A stretch of DNA of 64,000 bases. Origin: RYN-230 sp963704995. GTDB lineage: Bacteria; Actinomycetota; Actinomycetes; Streptosporangiales; Streptosporangiaceae. Positions 44,965-54,349 of the stretch are shown one piece after another. The stretch is from positions 1,426,001-1,490,000 of the forward strand of contig CAVPIM010000017.1 in assembly GCA_963704995.1 (NCBI GenBank), given 5' to 3'. The stretch's first letter is position 1. Each line of letters opens with the position of its first letter. The position numbers were made by a program, and so were the translations under genes. The notes under the pieces were generated by a model. The model worked only from the letters and a program-made list of their open reading frames with translations. It ran no database searches and had not been told where the DNA came from.

Positions 44965-47547
44965 TCACCTCAGGGCGTAGACGCTGAAGTCGTTGCTGCC
45001 GGCGTAGGCGATCCCTGCGGCCACCGCGATCTGGGATTCCACCGGCCCGTTCACGGAGAACCGCCAGACCTGGGCACCGTCACGGGCGCGCAGCGCGCGC
45101 ACGGTGCCGTCGTTGCTGCCCGAGTACACGATCCCGCGGGCCACCGTGAGGCCGGAGGCGACCGGGGCGCCCGTGCGGGCCTGCCACGCCCGGCGGCCGT
45201 CGCTGGCCCGCAAGGCCAGCACCATGTTGTCGTTGCTGCCCAGGTAGACCAGGCCGGCCGCGACCGCGACCCCCGATTCCACGGCCCCCCCGGCCTGGGC
45301 AGCCCACAGCTTGCGGCCATCGCTGACCCGCAGCGCGTAGAGGTGGCCGTCGCCGCTCCCCACGTAGGCCACCCCTGCCGCCACGGCCACGCCCGTGGCC
45401 CCGCCGGGACCGGTGGCGAAGTCCCAGATCCGGCGGCCGTCGCGGGCCCGCAGGACGTAGACCGCATCGTTGCCGGCGCCGACGATGACGAGCCCGCCGC
45501 TGACGGCGATCCCGGTCGCGCCGCCGCCGAGGGCCGTGGCCCAGAGCTTCGCGCCGTCGCTGGCTCGCAGCGCGTACACGGTCTCATCCGCGCTGCCCAG
45601 GTAGACGGCCGGACCGGCCAGCACGATGGGTGACTGCACGGGCCCGCCGGCCCGGAACGTCCAGAGCCGGGTCCCGTCACCAGCCCGAAGTGCGTAGACG
45701 CTGGCGTCGTTACTGCCGGCGTACACCCGGCCAGCCGCGGCGGCGATCTTCGACTGAACCGGGCCGCCGGTCGGGAACGTCCAGAGCCTGCGGCCGTCGC
45801 CCGCCCGCAGCCCGTACACCCGGGTGTCGGTGCTGCCCGCGACCACGATGCCGCCGGACACGGCGAGCGTCCCCACGAGGCCGCCGGTGGTAAAGCTCCA
45901 CAGCTGGGTGGCTCCCCCGGGTGCGGCCGCACTGGCCGGCGGGTCCGGGCTCGCGGATGCGCCCGGGCCCGTGGTCGCGCGCAACCCGGAGGCCGGGTGG
46001 CTGGATTCGCCCGGGCCCGGGCGATGGTGACCGGCCGCCGAAGCGTGCGGTGTGCCCGCCTGACTCAGAGCCCACCCGGCGCCGGCCAGCCCGGCTCCGG
46101 TGACCGCCGCCAGGCCGACGAGGACGCGCCGCCGCGTCATCCCCGGCCCGGCGGGGCGGAACCCCGCCGGCGGCACCCGATCGGCCGGCAAGGCCAGCCC
46201 GCTACCCCCCGTCCCCCGGTCCCCCAGTCCCCCGTCCCCCAGGCCCCCGTCCCCCGGTCCCCCGTCCCCGGGTGGACTGGCTCCCGGTGGGCTGGCTGGC
46301 ACCGGCGCGCCCGGCCCGGTCTGGGCGGCGGTCACGGCCCGGGTGGCCGTGACCATGGCCGTCCCCGCCGCCGCCCCGGCGGCAGGCCGCGCCAGCCCGT
46401 CCCCGGGCGCCCCCGCCCCGGTCGTGCCCATCAGGGCTGTGGACGCCGGCCCCGTGCCCGCCGGGCCCGTGCCCGCCGGCACGGTTCCCGCCGCCACCGT
46501 TCCCGCCGGTGCTGTCCCCGCCGCCACGGTTCCCGCCGGTGCTGCGGCCGCGGAGGCGGCGGCCGCCGAGGCTGCGGCGGCCGGCGCTGTTCCTGCTGGG
46601 GCGGCGGCCACCGAGGTTGTCCCCGCTGGCCCGGGCCCGGTGGGCCCCTCCCGAAGCTCGGTGGTGAGCCGGGCCTCGTGCGCCCGGATCAGCCCGGTCA
46701 CCGGTCCGGGCCAGAAGGAGGTCAGCTCATCGCCGTCACCCGGGACCCGGCTCCGGGCGATCACCGACTCCAGCGCGGCCAGCCGGGGCCGGTCCGCGGG
46801 CGCCTTGGCCAGGCATCCCGTCACGAGTTCGCGAAGCTCGGCCGGAACCTCGGTGATGGCCGGCACCGAGTGCACCACCCGGTACAGCTGGGACGCCTGC
46901 GGGCCGCGGCCGAACGGGCCGGTGCCGGTCGCCGCGAACACGATCACGCAGCCGAGGGAGAACACGTCGCTGGGCGCGCCCGCCCGGGCGCCCTCCGCCT
47001 GCTCGGGTGACATGAACGACGGCGTGCCGATGATCATCCCGGTCGAGGTCATCGCCGTCTTCTCCAGCGCGCGGGAGATCCCGAAGTCGATCAGCCGGGG
47101 GCCGTCCATGGCCAGCAGCACGTTGGCTGGCTTCAGGTCCCGGTGCACGAGCCCGCAGGAATGGACCGCCTGCAGCGCCTCGACCAGCCCGGCGGCGAGC
47201 CGCCATACGGACGCCGTAGGTAAAGGGCCCGCAGCGCTGACCGCATCGGCCAGCGAAGGCCCGGGAACGAACACGGTGGCCAGCCAGGGCGGGTCGTCGT
47301 CCGGCCCGGCCGCGACCACGGGGGCGGTGTAGGCCCCGCTGACCGCGCTGGCCGCCGCGACCTCCCGGCGGAACCGGGCGCGGAACTCCGGATCACGAGC
47401 CAGCTCGCGGTGGATGACCTTGACCGCGACGGCCCGGCCCGCCGGGGAATAGCCCAGGAACACCTGGCCCATCCCGCCGGCGCCCAGCCGGGCGCGCAGC
47501 CGGTACGTGCCCATCTGCCGGGGATCCCCGGCCGCCAGTGGTTCCAC
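44965..47547 (-). CDS. Membrane Ser/Thr protein kinase with C-terminal PQQ-like beta-propeller
   Basis: 860 aa. Kinase domain residues about 14-270: ARLGAGGMGQVFLGYSPAGR (P-loop), VAVKVIHREL (Lys), SCGLVHRDLKPANVLLAMDG (catalytic loop), LIDFGISRALEKTAMTSTGM (DFG), GTPSFMSPEQ. A long Pro/Ala/Thr repeat linker (AAAPAGT-type) follows, then RRRVLVGLAAVTGAG, a Tat-like anchor (about residue 470). Seven to eight repeats of about 40 aa follow (VYGLRAGDGRRLWTFPTGG, VYALRAGDGTRLWTFRAGG and so on), a PQQ-type propeller outside the cell. PASTA repeats, typical of cell-wall kinases, are absent. Sensing of an external ligand is inference. Confidence 0.9.
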   Translation of the reverse strand: MEPLAAGDPRQMGTYRLRARLGAGGMGQVFLGYSPAGRAVAVKVIHRELARDPEFRARFRREVAAASAVSGAYTAPVVAAGPDDDPPWLATVFVPGPSLADAVSAAGPLPTASVWRLAAGLVEALQAVHSCGLVHRDLKPANVLLAMDGPRLIDFGISRALEKTAMTSTGMIIGTPSFMSPEQAEGARAGAPSDVFSLGCVIVFAATGTGPFGRGPQASQLYRVVHSVPAITEVPAELRELVTGCLAKAPADRPRLAALESVIARSRVPGDGDELTSFWPGPVTGLIRAHEARLTTELREGPTGPGPAGTTSVAAAPAGTAPAAAASAAAASAAAAPAGTVAAGTAPAGTVAAGTVPAGTGPAGTGPASTALMGTTGAGAPGDGLARPAAGAAAGTAMVTATRAVTAAQTGPGAPVPASPPGASPPGDGGPGDGGLGDGGLGDRGTGGSGLALPADRVPPAGFRPAGPGMTRRRVLVGLAAVTGAGLAGAGWALSQAGTPHASAAGHHRPGPGESSHPASGLRATTGPGASASPDPPASAAAPGGATQLWSFTTGGLVGTLAVSGGIVVAGSTDTRVYGLRAGDGRRLWTFPTGGPVQSKIAAAAGRVYAGSNDASVYALRAGDGTRLWTFRAGGPVQSPIVLAGPAVYLGSADETVYALRASDGAKLWATALGGGATGIAVSGGLVIVGAGNDAVYVLRARDGRRIWDFATGPGGATGVAVAAGVAYVGSGDGHLYALRVSDGRKLWAAQAGGAVESGVAVAAGLVYLGSNDNMVLALRASDGRRAWQARTGAPVASGLTVARGIVYSGSNDGTVRALRARDGAQVWRFSVNGPVESQIAVAAGIAYAGSNDFSVYALR

Positions 47548-47616
47548 AATCCGCCCCTACGTGCCCAGTCCGGACGACTCCGGCTGCCCTCAACACGTGG
47601 CGGAGGGCGGTGGAGT

Positions 47617-47912
47617 TCAACTCGCGGCGGGGCGGTTCGGCCGGCCGCGCACGCGCCTCGTGTAGCGCGCATAGAGGACCCGTCCGGCGGTCTGCCAGAT
47701 CAGCCGCGGCAGCACATCTCGACGCAGCACCCGGTCGAGCGACGCGGCGACCTGCTCGTGCTGGGCCTCCATCCGGAGCACGACATCGGCCTGCAGGTCG
47801 GCCCGGGCTCGCAGCAGGGGCCAGATCAGCCCCGGAAGGCACGGTGGATGACGACCATGTCGTGGGTGTCCAGGGGCGTCCTGGCGGGGCTGGGTGTGGT
47901 GTGCGCGGTCAT
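47617..47912 (-). pseudogene. Internally deleted hemerythrin-like protein
   Basis: From the ATG at 47912: MTAHTTPSPARTPLDTHDMV then VVIHRAFR, the usual first hemerythrin helix. After one base out of frame comes LIWPLLRARADLQADVVLRM, EAQHEQVAASLDRVLRRDVL and PRLIWQTAGRVLYARYTRRV, which are the middle and C-terminal parts of such proteins. The roughly 45 residues normally between the two, holding metal-ligand histidines, and the segment before VLPRL are missing. So it is a remnant or a very short variant, stop at 47617. It would lack half of the di-iron ligands. The deletion is not explained by a single-base error. Confidence 0.6.
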
Positions 47913-47953
47913 CGGAACTCCTGTTCTCGCCGGTTCGCGGGGCCTGGTCGTGA

Positions 47954-48514
47954 TCACGCGCTGGTGCGGGCGCTGTTCCAGGCCGCGCTGTCGGTGAAGT
48001 GGGTGTCGAAACGGTCTTGCATCGCCAGCAGGGTTTCCCTGGGCTCGGTGCCCGCCCGCCACCGCGCCACGTGACGGAAGTAGTCGAATCGTTCGACGCC
48101 GGGGGTGATGATGATCAGCGCCTCGGCCGAGGAATCCCGGTGCGCGCCGAACGCGTGGACCCGGCCGGGGGGCACGATCAGCAGGTCGCCGGGCCCCGCG
48201 GCGATGATGTCGTCGCCGGCCAGGACGTCGAGCTGGCCATCGAGGATGAAGAACAGCTCGGACGACTGGTCGTGCCGGTGCGGCACGGCGCCGGCGGCGC
48301 CGCGGCCCAGCGCCACCCGGTGGCTGCTCAGGGCACCATGCGTGGCGCTGCTGTCGGCGAGCAAGATGTGCCCGATGGATTCCAGGTGTTCGGCCTCAGC
48401 GGCGCGGACCAGTACTGGCCGGGACAGGCCAGTGGTGGGTTGGCCAGTGGTGGGATGGCCAGTGATGGGATGGCCAGTGGTGGGTTGGGACCGGCCAGTG
48501 ACGTGTGCAGACAT
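47954..48514 (-). CDS. Cupin-domain protein, divergent partner of LysR
   Basis: 186 aa from the ATG at 48514 (RBS GAAGGAG). The N terminus has short repeats TTGHPITGHPTTGQPTTG from a 15-bp DNA repeat at about 48425-48490. Cupin: HRVALGRGAAGAVPHRHDQS, SELFFILDGQLDVLAGDDII, GPGDLLIVPPGRVHAFGAHR (His ligands HRHD...E...H). The C-terminal 50 aa are extra (TPGVERFDYFRHVARWRAGT, ending DTHFTDSAAWNSARTSA). Probably a metal-dependent enzyme controlled by the LysR protein 99 bp away. Confidence 0.8.
   Translation of the reverse strand: MSAHVTGRSQPTTGHPITGHPTTGQPTTGLSRPVLVRAAEAEHLESIGHILLADSSATHGALSSHRVALGRGAAGAVPHRHDQSSELFFILDGQLDVLAGDDIIAAGPGDLLIVPPGRVHAFGAHRDSSAEALIIITPGVERFDYFRHVARWRAGTEPRETLLAMQDRFDTHFTDSAAWNSARTSA
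48425..48490. repeat. Short tandem repeats in the cupin gene N terminus
   Basis: Four imperfect copies of a 15-bp unit (GGCCAGTGGTGGGAT or close variants) lie in a row, giving Thr-Gly-His/Gln-Pro peptide repeats. Replication slippage could change the copy number. Confidence 0.6.
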
Positions 48515-48613
48515 CGTGAGCTCCTTCTCAGCGGGAATGCGTCCCAGCCTCGCCCGGAGCCGATCATCTGTCCAACAGATGTATTCACTGATCATGATTG
48601 ATAGAATCGATTT

Positions 48614-49501
48614 ATGGAACTCCGCCAGCTCGCGCACTTCGTGGCGGTCGCGCAGGAGCGGCACTTCACCCGGGCCGCGGCGCGCGTCCATGTCGTGCAG
48701 TCCAGCCTGAGCTCGTCCATCGCCGGGCTGGAGCGGGAACTGGGCGAGGCGCTCTTCGTCCGGGACAACCGCCGGGTGGCGCTGACCCCGGCGGGCCGGG
48801 CGCTGCTGCCAGCCGCCCGCCGGGCGCTCGCCGCGGCCGATGAGGGCCGCGACGCCGTGGCCGGCGTCCGGGGTGTGCTGCGTGGCCAGCTGCAGGTGGG
48901 CGCGATCCAGACCATCATGGATGTCGCCGGGCTGCTGGCCAGGTTCCGCCGCGCTCATCCGGGTGTCACCATCCGGCTGACCCACGGCGCGGCGTCCGAC
49001 CTGGCCCGCGCGGCCGCCGACGCCGAACTCGACATGGCCTTCATCGACGGCCCCGTCGACCCGGCCAAGCTGACCCGCATCGACCTGGGCCGGGACTACC
49101 TGGTCCTGGCCGTCCCCCGGGGCGACCCGCTCGCCCGGCTCGCCGCCATCCGGCTCGACGACCCGGTGCTACGTGATCGCGACTTCGTCGAATACCGCGC
49201 CGACTCGGCCCTGCGCGCCCAGATCGACACCGCCTGCGCGGCCGCCGGGCTCGCCCGCCGGGTCGCCTGCGAGGTTGAGAACATGCAGTACCTCATCGAA
49301 TCGGTGCAGCATGGCCTGGGCATCACCGTGCTGCCACCGCTAGCCCTCCAGGCCGCGGGCGGACAGGTCGAAGCCGTGCCGATCACGCCGCCGCTGCACC
49401 GCGATCTCAGCGCGGTAGTCGCGGCGGGCCGGCCGCCCACGGGAGCCGCGCAGGCCCTACTCGACCTGCTCGTGGCCGGCTCTGCGGGTCACGCCCGCTG
49501 A
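48614..49501 (+). CDS. LysR-type transcriptional regulator
   Basis: 295 aa. Winged helix MELRQLAHFVAVAQERHFTR, AAARVHVVQSSLSSSIAGLE and RELGEALFVRDNRRVALTPA, then a type-2 periplasmic-binding-protein-like effector domain. Divergent from the cupin gene with a 99-bp gap, of which the last 40 bp are AT-rich (GATCATGATTGATAGAATCG). LysR proteins bind T-N11-A motifs in such gaps. Inducer unknown. The 3' end overlaps the OsmC gene on the opposite strand by 45 bp. Confidence 0.9.
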   Translation: MELRQLAHFVAVAQERHFTRAAARVHVVQSSLSSSIAGLERELGEALFVRDNRRVALTPAGRALLPAARRALAAADEGRDAVAGVRGVLRGQLQVGAIQTIMDVAGLLARFRRAHPGVTIRLTHGAASDLARAAADAELDMAFIDGPVDPAKLTRIDLGRDYLVLAVPRGDPLARLAAIRLDDPVLRDRDFVEYRADSALRAQIDTACAAAGLARRVACEVENMQYLIESVQHGLGITVLPPLALQAAGGQVEAVPITPPLHRDLSAVVAAGRPPTGAAQALLDLLVAGSAGHAR

Positions 49502-49993
49502 CGCGCTCACCGGGACCGGGTGAGCCAGGGTCTGGAAGACGACGCAGTAGCGCTCGGTCAGCCGGAGCAGCGTCGCGATCTGCTCGTCACTGGCCCCGGT
49601 GTCGAGCTCGAAGCTGAGCCGGATGGCGGTGAACCCGACCGGCGCGTCCTTGGCGACCCCGAGCGTCCCGCGGAAGTCCAGGTCACCCTCGGCGTGCACG
49701 GTCCCGCCGGTGACCGGGATCTCCAGCGAGGTGGCCACCGCCCGGAGCGTGACCCCCGCGCAGGCGACCAGCGCCTCCAGCAGCATGTCCCCGGAGCACA
49801 GCAAGGACCCGTCACCGCCGGTGGCCGGGTGCAGCCCGGCCACCGCCATGGCCCGGCCGGTGTCTACCGAGCAGCTGATCCCCTCGTCGCCCAGGTCGCC
49901 GCGGGCCCGCAGGGTGATGACCGCCTGCTGCGGGTCCTCGCGGTAGGCCTCCTTGAGCGGCTGCTGCACGGCGCGCAGTCCGGTGCTGTCCAT
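49457..49993 (-). CDS. OsmC/Ohr-family peroxiredoxin-like protein
   Basis: 178 aa. VITLRARGDLGDEGISCSVD, LLEALVACAGVTLRAVATSL (first active Cys) and LLRLTERYCVVFQTLAH (second Cys); the TERYCVV pattern is typical of OsmC. The protein reduces organic or fatty-acid hydroperoxides with two Cys. ATG at 49993 has AGAGAGGG. The C terminus overlaps the LysR gene convergently. Confidence 0.86.
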   Translation of the reverse strand: MDSTGLRAVQQPLKEAYREDPQQAVITLRARGDLGDEGISCSVDTGRAMAVAGLHPATGGDGSLLCSGDMLLEALVACAGVTLRAVATSLEIPVTGGTVHAEGDLDFRGTLGVAKDAPVGFTAIRLSFELDTGASDEQIATLLRLTERYCVVFQTLAHPVPVSASAGVTRRAGHEQVE

Positions 49994-50071
49994 GGCGCCT
50001 CCCTCTCTGGTGGTTCCGCCTGGCGCATACCCAGGATGCCCCCTGGATCACCCGGCTCCCGGGCGGTCAGC

Positions 50072-50896
50072 TCAGCGGCGGTCGGTGGAGTACAGGTACG
50101 GGCCGCAGCCGCCGGAGTCGACGGGCGCGGCGGCGGTTTCGCCGCGCAGCCACCGGATCGCGGCCTGGATGCCCTCGCCGTACTGCGGCGGCGGGTACCG
50201 GCCCGGGTCCACCGGGACACCGCCCGGCCGGCCCTGCATCACGACCATGTTGGCCGCGGCGTCCTCATAGTGCAGGTGAGAGGTACTGGGCAGGCCGACC
50301 GAGCGCCCGCAGAGCGGCGCCGCCGGGGACTCACCCAGGACCCAGTCGAGCAGGTCACGGACGCCGCGCAGCCAGGCGGCGTTCATCCAGCCGGGCTCCC
50401 AGCGCCACGGGTGCCGCGCGTCTGACGCGGACATGGGCTCGGGCAGGTCGCCGTCGCGCAGCGCGTTCCGGGTGAGCTCGCGGACCTGGCGCATCTCGTC
50501 GTCGGTGCGCACGTAATCGCCGCGGGCCCCGATGAAGCGCCCGCGGTTGTCCGCGTGCACGGGGACCTCGTCGGTGCCGCCCGCGAGCCAGGCCAGGACG
50601 GCCCGGGTCTCACGGAACTGGTCGCGGAAATCGGCCGGCACCCCGGGCGGCGCGGTGGAACCCTCCGGCTCGGCCGCCGCCTCGGCCAGGATCTCCTCCC
50701 GCGACGGCGGGCCGCCCGGGGCCAGCGACAGGGTCACTGGCGACGGCCGGGTCCCGGTGAGCGCCCACTGCCAGGCCAGGGCGGTGCGGCCGCGCGGCCC
50801 CATCTCGCGCAGGCTCTGCGCGAGAACCGCCTCGACGTGCGGGCGGGGCCGGACGATCGCCGGACTGAGCTGGTCGGGCAGGTACACGGTGGTCAC
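50072..50896 (-). CDS. Conserved-looking protein of unknown function
   Basis: About 274 aa starting GTG at 50896 (an in-frame GTG at 51046 or ATG at 51007 would run through the riboswitch region and are less likely). Segments: VYLPDQLSPAIVRPRPHVEA, RTALAWQWALTGTRPSPVTL, EVPVHADNRGRFIGARGDYV, RHPWRWEPGWMNAAWLRGVR, HLHYEDAAANMVVMQGRPG and EGIQAAIRWLRGETAAAPVD. No TM or signal peptide. I do not recognise a family. Divergent from the ZTP riboswitch and glyA. Confidence 0.62.
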   Translation of the reverse strand: MTTVYLPDQLSPAIVRPRPHVEAVLAQSLREMGPRGRTALAWQWALTGTRPSPVTLSLAPGGPPSREEILAEAAAEPEGSTAPPGVPADFRDQFRETRAVLAWLAGGTDEVPVHADNRGRFIGARGDYVRTDDEMRQVRELTRNALRDGDLPEPMSASDARHPWRWEPGWMNAAWLRGVRDLLDWVLGESPAAPLCGRSVGLPSTSHLHYEDAAANMVVMQGRPGGVPVDPGRYPPPQYGEGIQAAIRWLRGETAAAPVDSGGCGPYLYSTDRR

Positions 50897-50952
50897 CGTT
50901 CCACGGTACGGCTGACCGCTGACAGCGTCAGCATGGTCCCGGTAAGCTTCCT

Positions 50953-51035
50953 GCGGGCCGTGACTGGCGCGCAGGGATGGGTAACCATCGGGGAGCGGCC
51001 CCGTCATCAGGACGAATGCCGGGCGCCTGGGCCTC
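50953..51035 (+). ncRNA. ZTP riboswitch (pfl motif) upstream of glyA
   Basis: The leader contains GGGCCGTGACTGGCG (50954-50968), then GGGTAACCATCGGGGAGCGG (50979-50998) and GGGCGCCTGGGC (51021-51032). These match the conserved pfl core: CGUGACUGGCG, ACCACCGGGGAGCG and CGCCUGGGC. ZTP/AICAR signals low 10-formyl-THF and turns on one-carbon genes; in actinobacteria this RNA often precedes glyA. About 65 nt separate it from the ATG. The last part holds a GCTGCA...TGCAGC stem (51068-51086) that could act in the switch. Confidence 0.88.
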
Positions 51036-51099
51036 TCCGCGAGCACACGCAGCCGTCACAGTGGCCGGCTGCACTGGTTCTGCAGCACTGGGGGTTTCC

Positions 51100-52537
51100 A
51101 TGTCACCGAGCACCGAATCCGCCGCCTTCCGCAGCGCCCTGGACGTGGTCCGCTCCGTCGAGCCGGGAGTGGCCGACGCGATCACCGCGGAACTGGCCAG
51201 CCAGCGGGGCTCGCTCAAGCTGATCGCCAGCGAGAACTACGCCTCGCCCGGCGGTCCTGCTGGCCATGGGCAACTGGCTCAGCGACAAGTACGCCGAGGG
51301 CACCATCGGGCGGCGGTTCTACGCGGGCTGCGCCCAGGTGGACACGGTCGAGACGATCGGGGCCGGGCATGCGCGCGAGCTGTTCGGCGCGCCGCACGCC
51401 TACGTGCAGCCGCATTCGGGCATCGACGCCAACCTGGTCGCCTACTGGGCCATCCTGGCCCACCGGATCGAGGCGCCGGCGCTGCAGCGGGCAGGCGTCC
51501 GGCAGGTCAACGACCTGACCGACGAGGACTGGTCGAAGCTGCGCCAGGAGCTCGGCAACCAGCGGATGCTCGGCATGTCGCTGGACGCCGGCGGGCACCT
51601 GACGCACGGCTTCCGGCCGAACATCTCCGGCAAGATGTTCGACCAGCGGTCCTACGGCACCGACCCGGAGACCGGCCTGATCGACTACGCCGTGGTTCGC
51701 GCGGCCGCGCGCGAGTTCCGGCCGCTGATCCTGGTGGCCGGCTACTCCGCCTACCCGCGGCGGATCAACTTCGCCGTGATGCGCGAGATCGCCGACGAGG
51801 TCGGCGCGACGCTCATGGTGGACATGGCGCACTTCGCCGGCCTGGTCGCGGGCAAGGTGTTCACCGGGGACTTCGACCCTGTCCCGCACGCGCACATCGT
51901 GACCACGACCACGCACAAGTCGCTGCGCGGGCCGCGCGGCGGCATGGTGCTGTGCCAGCCGGAGCTGGCCGAGGCGGTGGACCGGGGCTGCCCGATGGTG
52001 CTCGGCGGCCCGCTGCCGCACGTGATGGCGGCCAAGGCCGTCGCGCTGGCCGAGGCGCGCCAGCCCAGTTTCCGCGACTACGCCCAGCGCATCGTGGAGA
52101 ACGCCCAGGCGCTGGCCGACGGCCTGATCCGCCGCGGGACCCGGCTGGTCACCGGCGGCACCGACAACCACCTGGTGCTGATCGACGTCGGCGGCTACGG
52201 GCTGACCGGGCGGCAGGCCGAGCAGGCCCTGCTGGACGCGGGCATCGTGACCAACCGCAACGCGATCCCCCGGGACCCGAACGGGGCCTGGTACACCTCC
52301 GGCATCCGGATCGGCACCCCCGCGCTGACGACCCGCGGGCTGGGCACCGGGGAGATGGACGTGATCGCCGGCCTCATCCACGAGGTGCTGAGCCAGGCCC
52401 GGCCGGGAACCACCTCCAGCGGCGCGCCGTCCAAGGCCACCTGCGCGGCGGACCCCGCGCTGGCCGACCGGGTCGCCAAGCAGGCCGCCGAACTGCTCGC
52501 CCAGTTCCCGCTCTATCCCTCCGTCGACCTGGGCTGA
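51100..52537 (+). CDS. glyA: Serine hydroxymethyltransferase (one frameshift)
   Basis: About 479 aa. Start SALDVVRSVEPGVADAITAE, GSLKLIASENYASP, then (after a one-base change near 51247) VLLAMGNWLSDKYAEGTIGR, RFYAGCAQVDTVETIGAGHA, PHSGIDANLVAYWAILAHR, VDMAHFAGLVAGKVF, the PLP Lys in IVTTTTHKSLRGPRGGMVL and GIRIGTPALTTRGLGTGEM. It converts serine plus THF to glycine plus methylene-THF. It has an insertion of about 60 aa (APALQRAGVRQVNDLTDEDW, MSLDAGGHLTHGFRPNISGK), seen in many actinobacterial long forms. Under the ZTP riboswitch. Confidence 0.9.
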
Positions 52538-52619
52538 GCGGGGCTTACCGGCCGGTCCCGGTGGCCGGACCGCCACCCGGCTGACTGGCTTTCACGGCGG
52601 GCTGAGATGGCCCCTGCCG

Positions 52620-52962
52620 GTCGCCATCACGCGCCGCCTACGCGCTGGCGTCGGGTCTGGGATACATCCTCAACCGTTCGCTCAACTTCCGCTCGCACGG
52701 TGCGGTCGGCCCCCAGCTGACCGTCTACGCAGCGGTGGTGACGGTCAACTTCCTGGCCGTGATCCTCGGCGTGAGCACCGGGCTGGCCGCGCTGGGCCTG
52801 GACTACCGGCTGGCCCGGCTGGCCGCAGCCGGGTGCGAGTGCGTGTACATGTACTCGGCCATGCGGTGGCTGGTCTTCCGGGACTGCCGTCCCGCCCCCT
52901 TAGGGGACGGGACGGCAGTTGGCGCGACCGAGGCGCTCGCACGGCCTTCTTCGATCCGCTAA
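52620..52962 (+). pseudogene. GtrA-family membrane protein remnant (5' truncated)
   Basis: The frame reads RAAYALASGLGYILNRSLNF, RSHGAVGPQLTVYAAVVTVN, FLAVILGVSTGLAALGLDYR and SAMRWLVFRDCRPAP, the second half of a GtrA/DPMS flippase-like domain (NFxxxRxxxF and RFxVFR ends). The first TM helix and a start codon with ribosome site are missing, and the first GtrA helix is not found upstream. Likely a 5'-truncated remnant. It ends overlapping the DUF2130 gene. GtrA proteins help move polyprenyl sugars. Confidence 0.6.
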
Positions 52963-54219
52963 TCCGGAACTGACGGCAGCGCGCGGACGTCCGTCTGGGG
53001 CAGGACGGCGAGATCGGCTGCGGGCAGTTCAGCCAGCGCCGTGGACGGCAGCTCTGCGCCGATCCGGATAAGGTCGGCGACCATCCCGATCAGGTTCGCC
53101 CGGGTCTTCTCGATCTGCTGCTCGCGCTGGGCCCAGGACTGGCGCGTAGTAGCGCTTCTCTTTCCGCAGCGTCTCGAGCTGGGCATCGAGCGCCCGCTCG
53201 GCTGCGCTGTAGCGGTCGGCGAAGCCGCCGGTGGCGATGTAGTCATAGACCTTGGCTGCGGTGTCGTCCCGGCCGGCGTTGGCGAGCTTGTGGCGCCAGG
53301 CGGTGATCACCGCCTCGCGCAGTCCGGCGGCGAGGGTGGTGGCGTGCCGGTAGTCGGTCACCCAGATGCTGTCTACCAGGCCGGAGCTGTCCATGCCGGC
53401 CGGGCAGTCTCCGCGGAGACGATCACGCCCAGGTTGGCTCCAGCCCGGGCCACGTCATCGGCGAGCTTGCCGATCCAGGTGCCGCTCCATTTCGCCGCGC
53501 GCTTGCACTCCCAAAGGATCACGCCGCAGTCATGACCGCCGACCCGCACAGCCTGGGCGACGTCGGCGCCGGCCACGCCGCGCGGGGTGACCGTGATCTC
53601 GTCGGCGGGGAAGCGCCGCCGCAGTTCCTCGGCGAACAGGTCCTGCTGGGTGAAGCCCTCTTCCTGCCGCGAGCCTGTGGCGCCCTTGCGCCGCGCCTCG
53701 TCGAGCTGGGTATTCACCCGGTTGAGCTTCTCCTCCAGCTCGCGGATCTGCGACCGCGTGCGCCTCGTCCTTCTGGCGCAGCTCCGCACTCGTACCGTTC
53801 CCGGCTCTTCCGCTCGGCCTCCGTCCCGCTCCTGCTTGCGGATCTCGTCACGCATCCGCTCCTTCTCGGCCTGCAGGGCGTCCCGGTCATCCTCCAGCTT
53901 CCGCCGGTCCTGGCGGAGCTGGACCTCGGTCTCCCGGAGCTGCTTGATCACCTCGGAGTCCTGCTGAGCGCGCGTCCTCCTGCTCGCGGACCCGGTCCTG
54001 CATCTCCTGCAGGTCGTGTGCGTAACTGGGCTCCGCAGGTCCTTGCCGATCTGCTCGCGGAGCGCGGGCTCCTTCCCGGCGAGCACGTGACCGGCCAGCT
54101 CCTCGGCGAGGGCGTCGGTGAGCGGGAACTGCTGCCCGCAGCGCGGGCAGGTGACCAGCTGGTCGTGGGATTCCCGGAGCCAGGCTCCCAGCGGACGGTG
54201 CGGTATGTGACGCGGACAT
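52959..54219 (-). CDS. DUF2130 coiled-coil protein with zinc-ribbon-like start (multiple frameshifts)
   Basis: Begins VTCPRCGQQFPLTDALAEEL (CPxCG half-ribbon). A long charged coiled coil follows (DRRKLEDDRDALQAEKERM, IRELEEKLNRVNTQLDEARR), then the PF09903-type core QQDLFAEELRRRFPADEITV, HDCGVILWECKRAAKWSGTW, WIGKLADDVARAGANLGVIV, VYDYIATGGFADRYSAAERA. The last part is QIEKTRANLIGMVADLIRIG. The core shows a nuclease-like E-C-K pattern (PD-(D/E)XK-like: D...ECK). Frames change several times (about 54190, 54030, 53960, 53780, 53395, 53150). Function is unknown; its place in a restriction region suggests defence. ATG at 54219. Confidence 0.72.
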
Positions 54220-54349
54220 GGTGCGTCTCCCTGCGTGTATCGGTACCCGGCCTGGCCGGGCGGTCAGATGTGATGAAGTGAGTCCCGGATGCGGGTTCGC
54301 GGGGAAGAGCCAGCCGCTGGCGGCCCCGGACGTCAGCGGCCGGCTCAGG

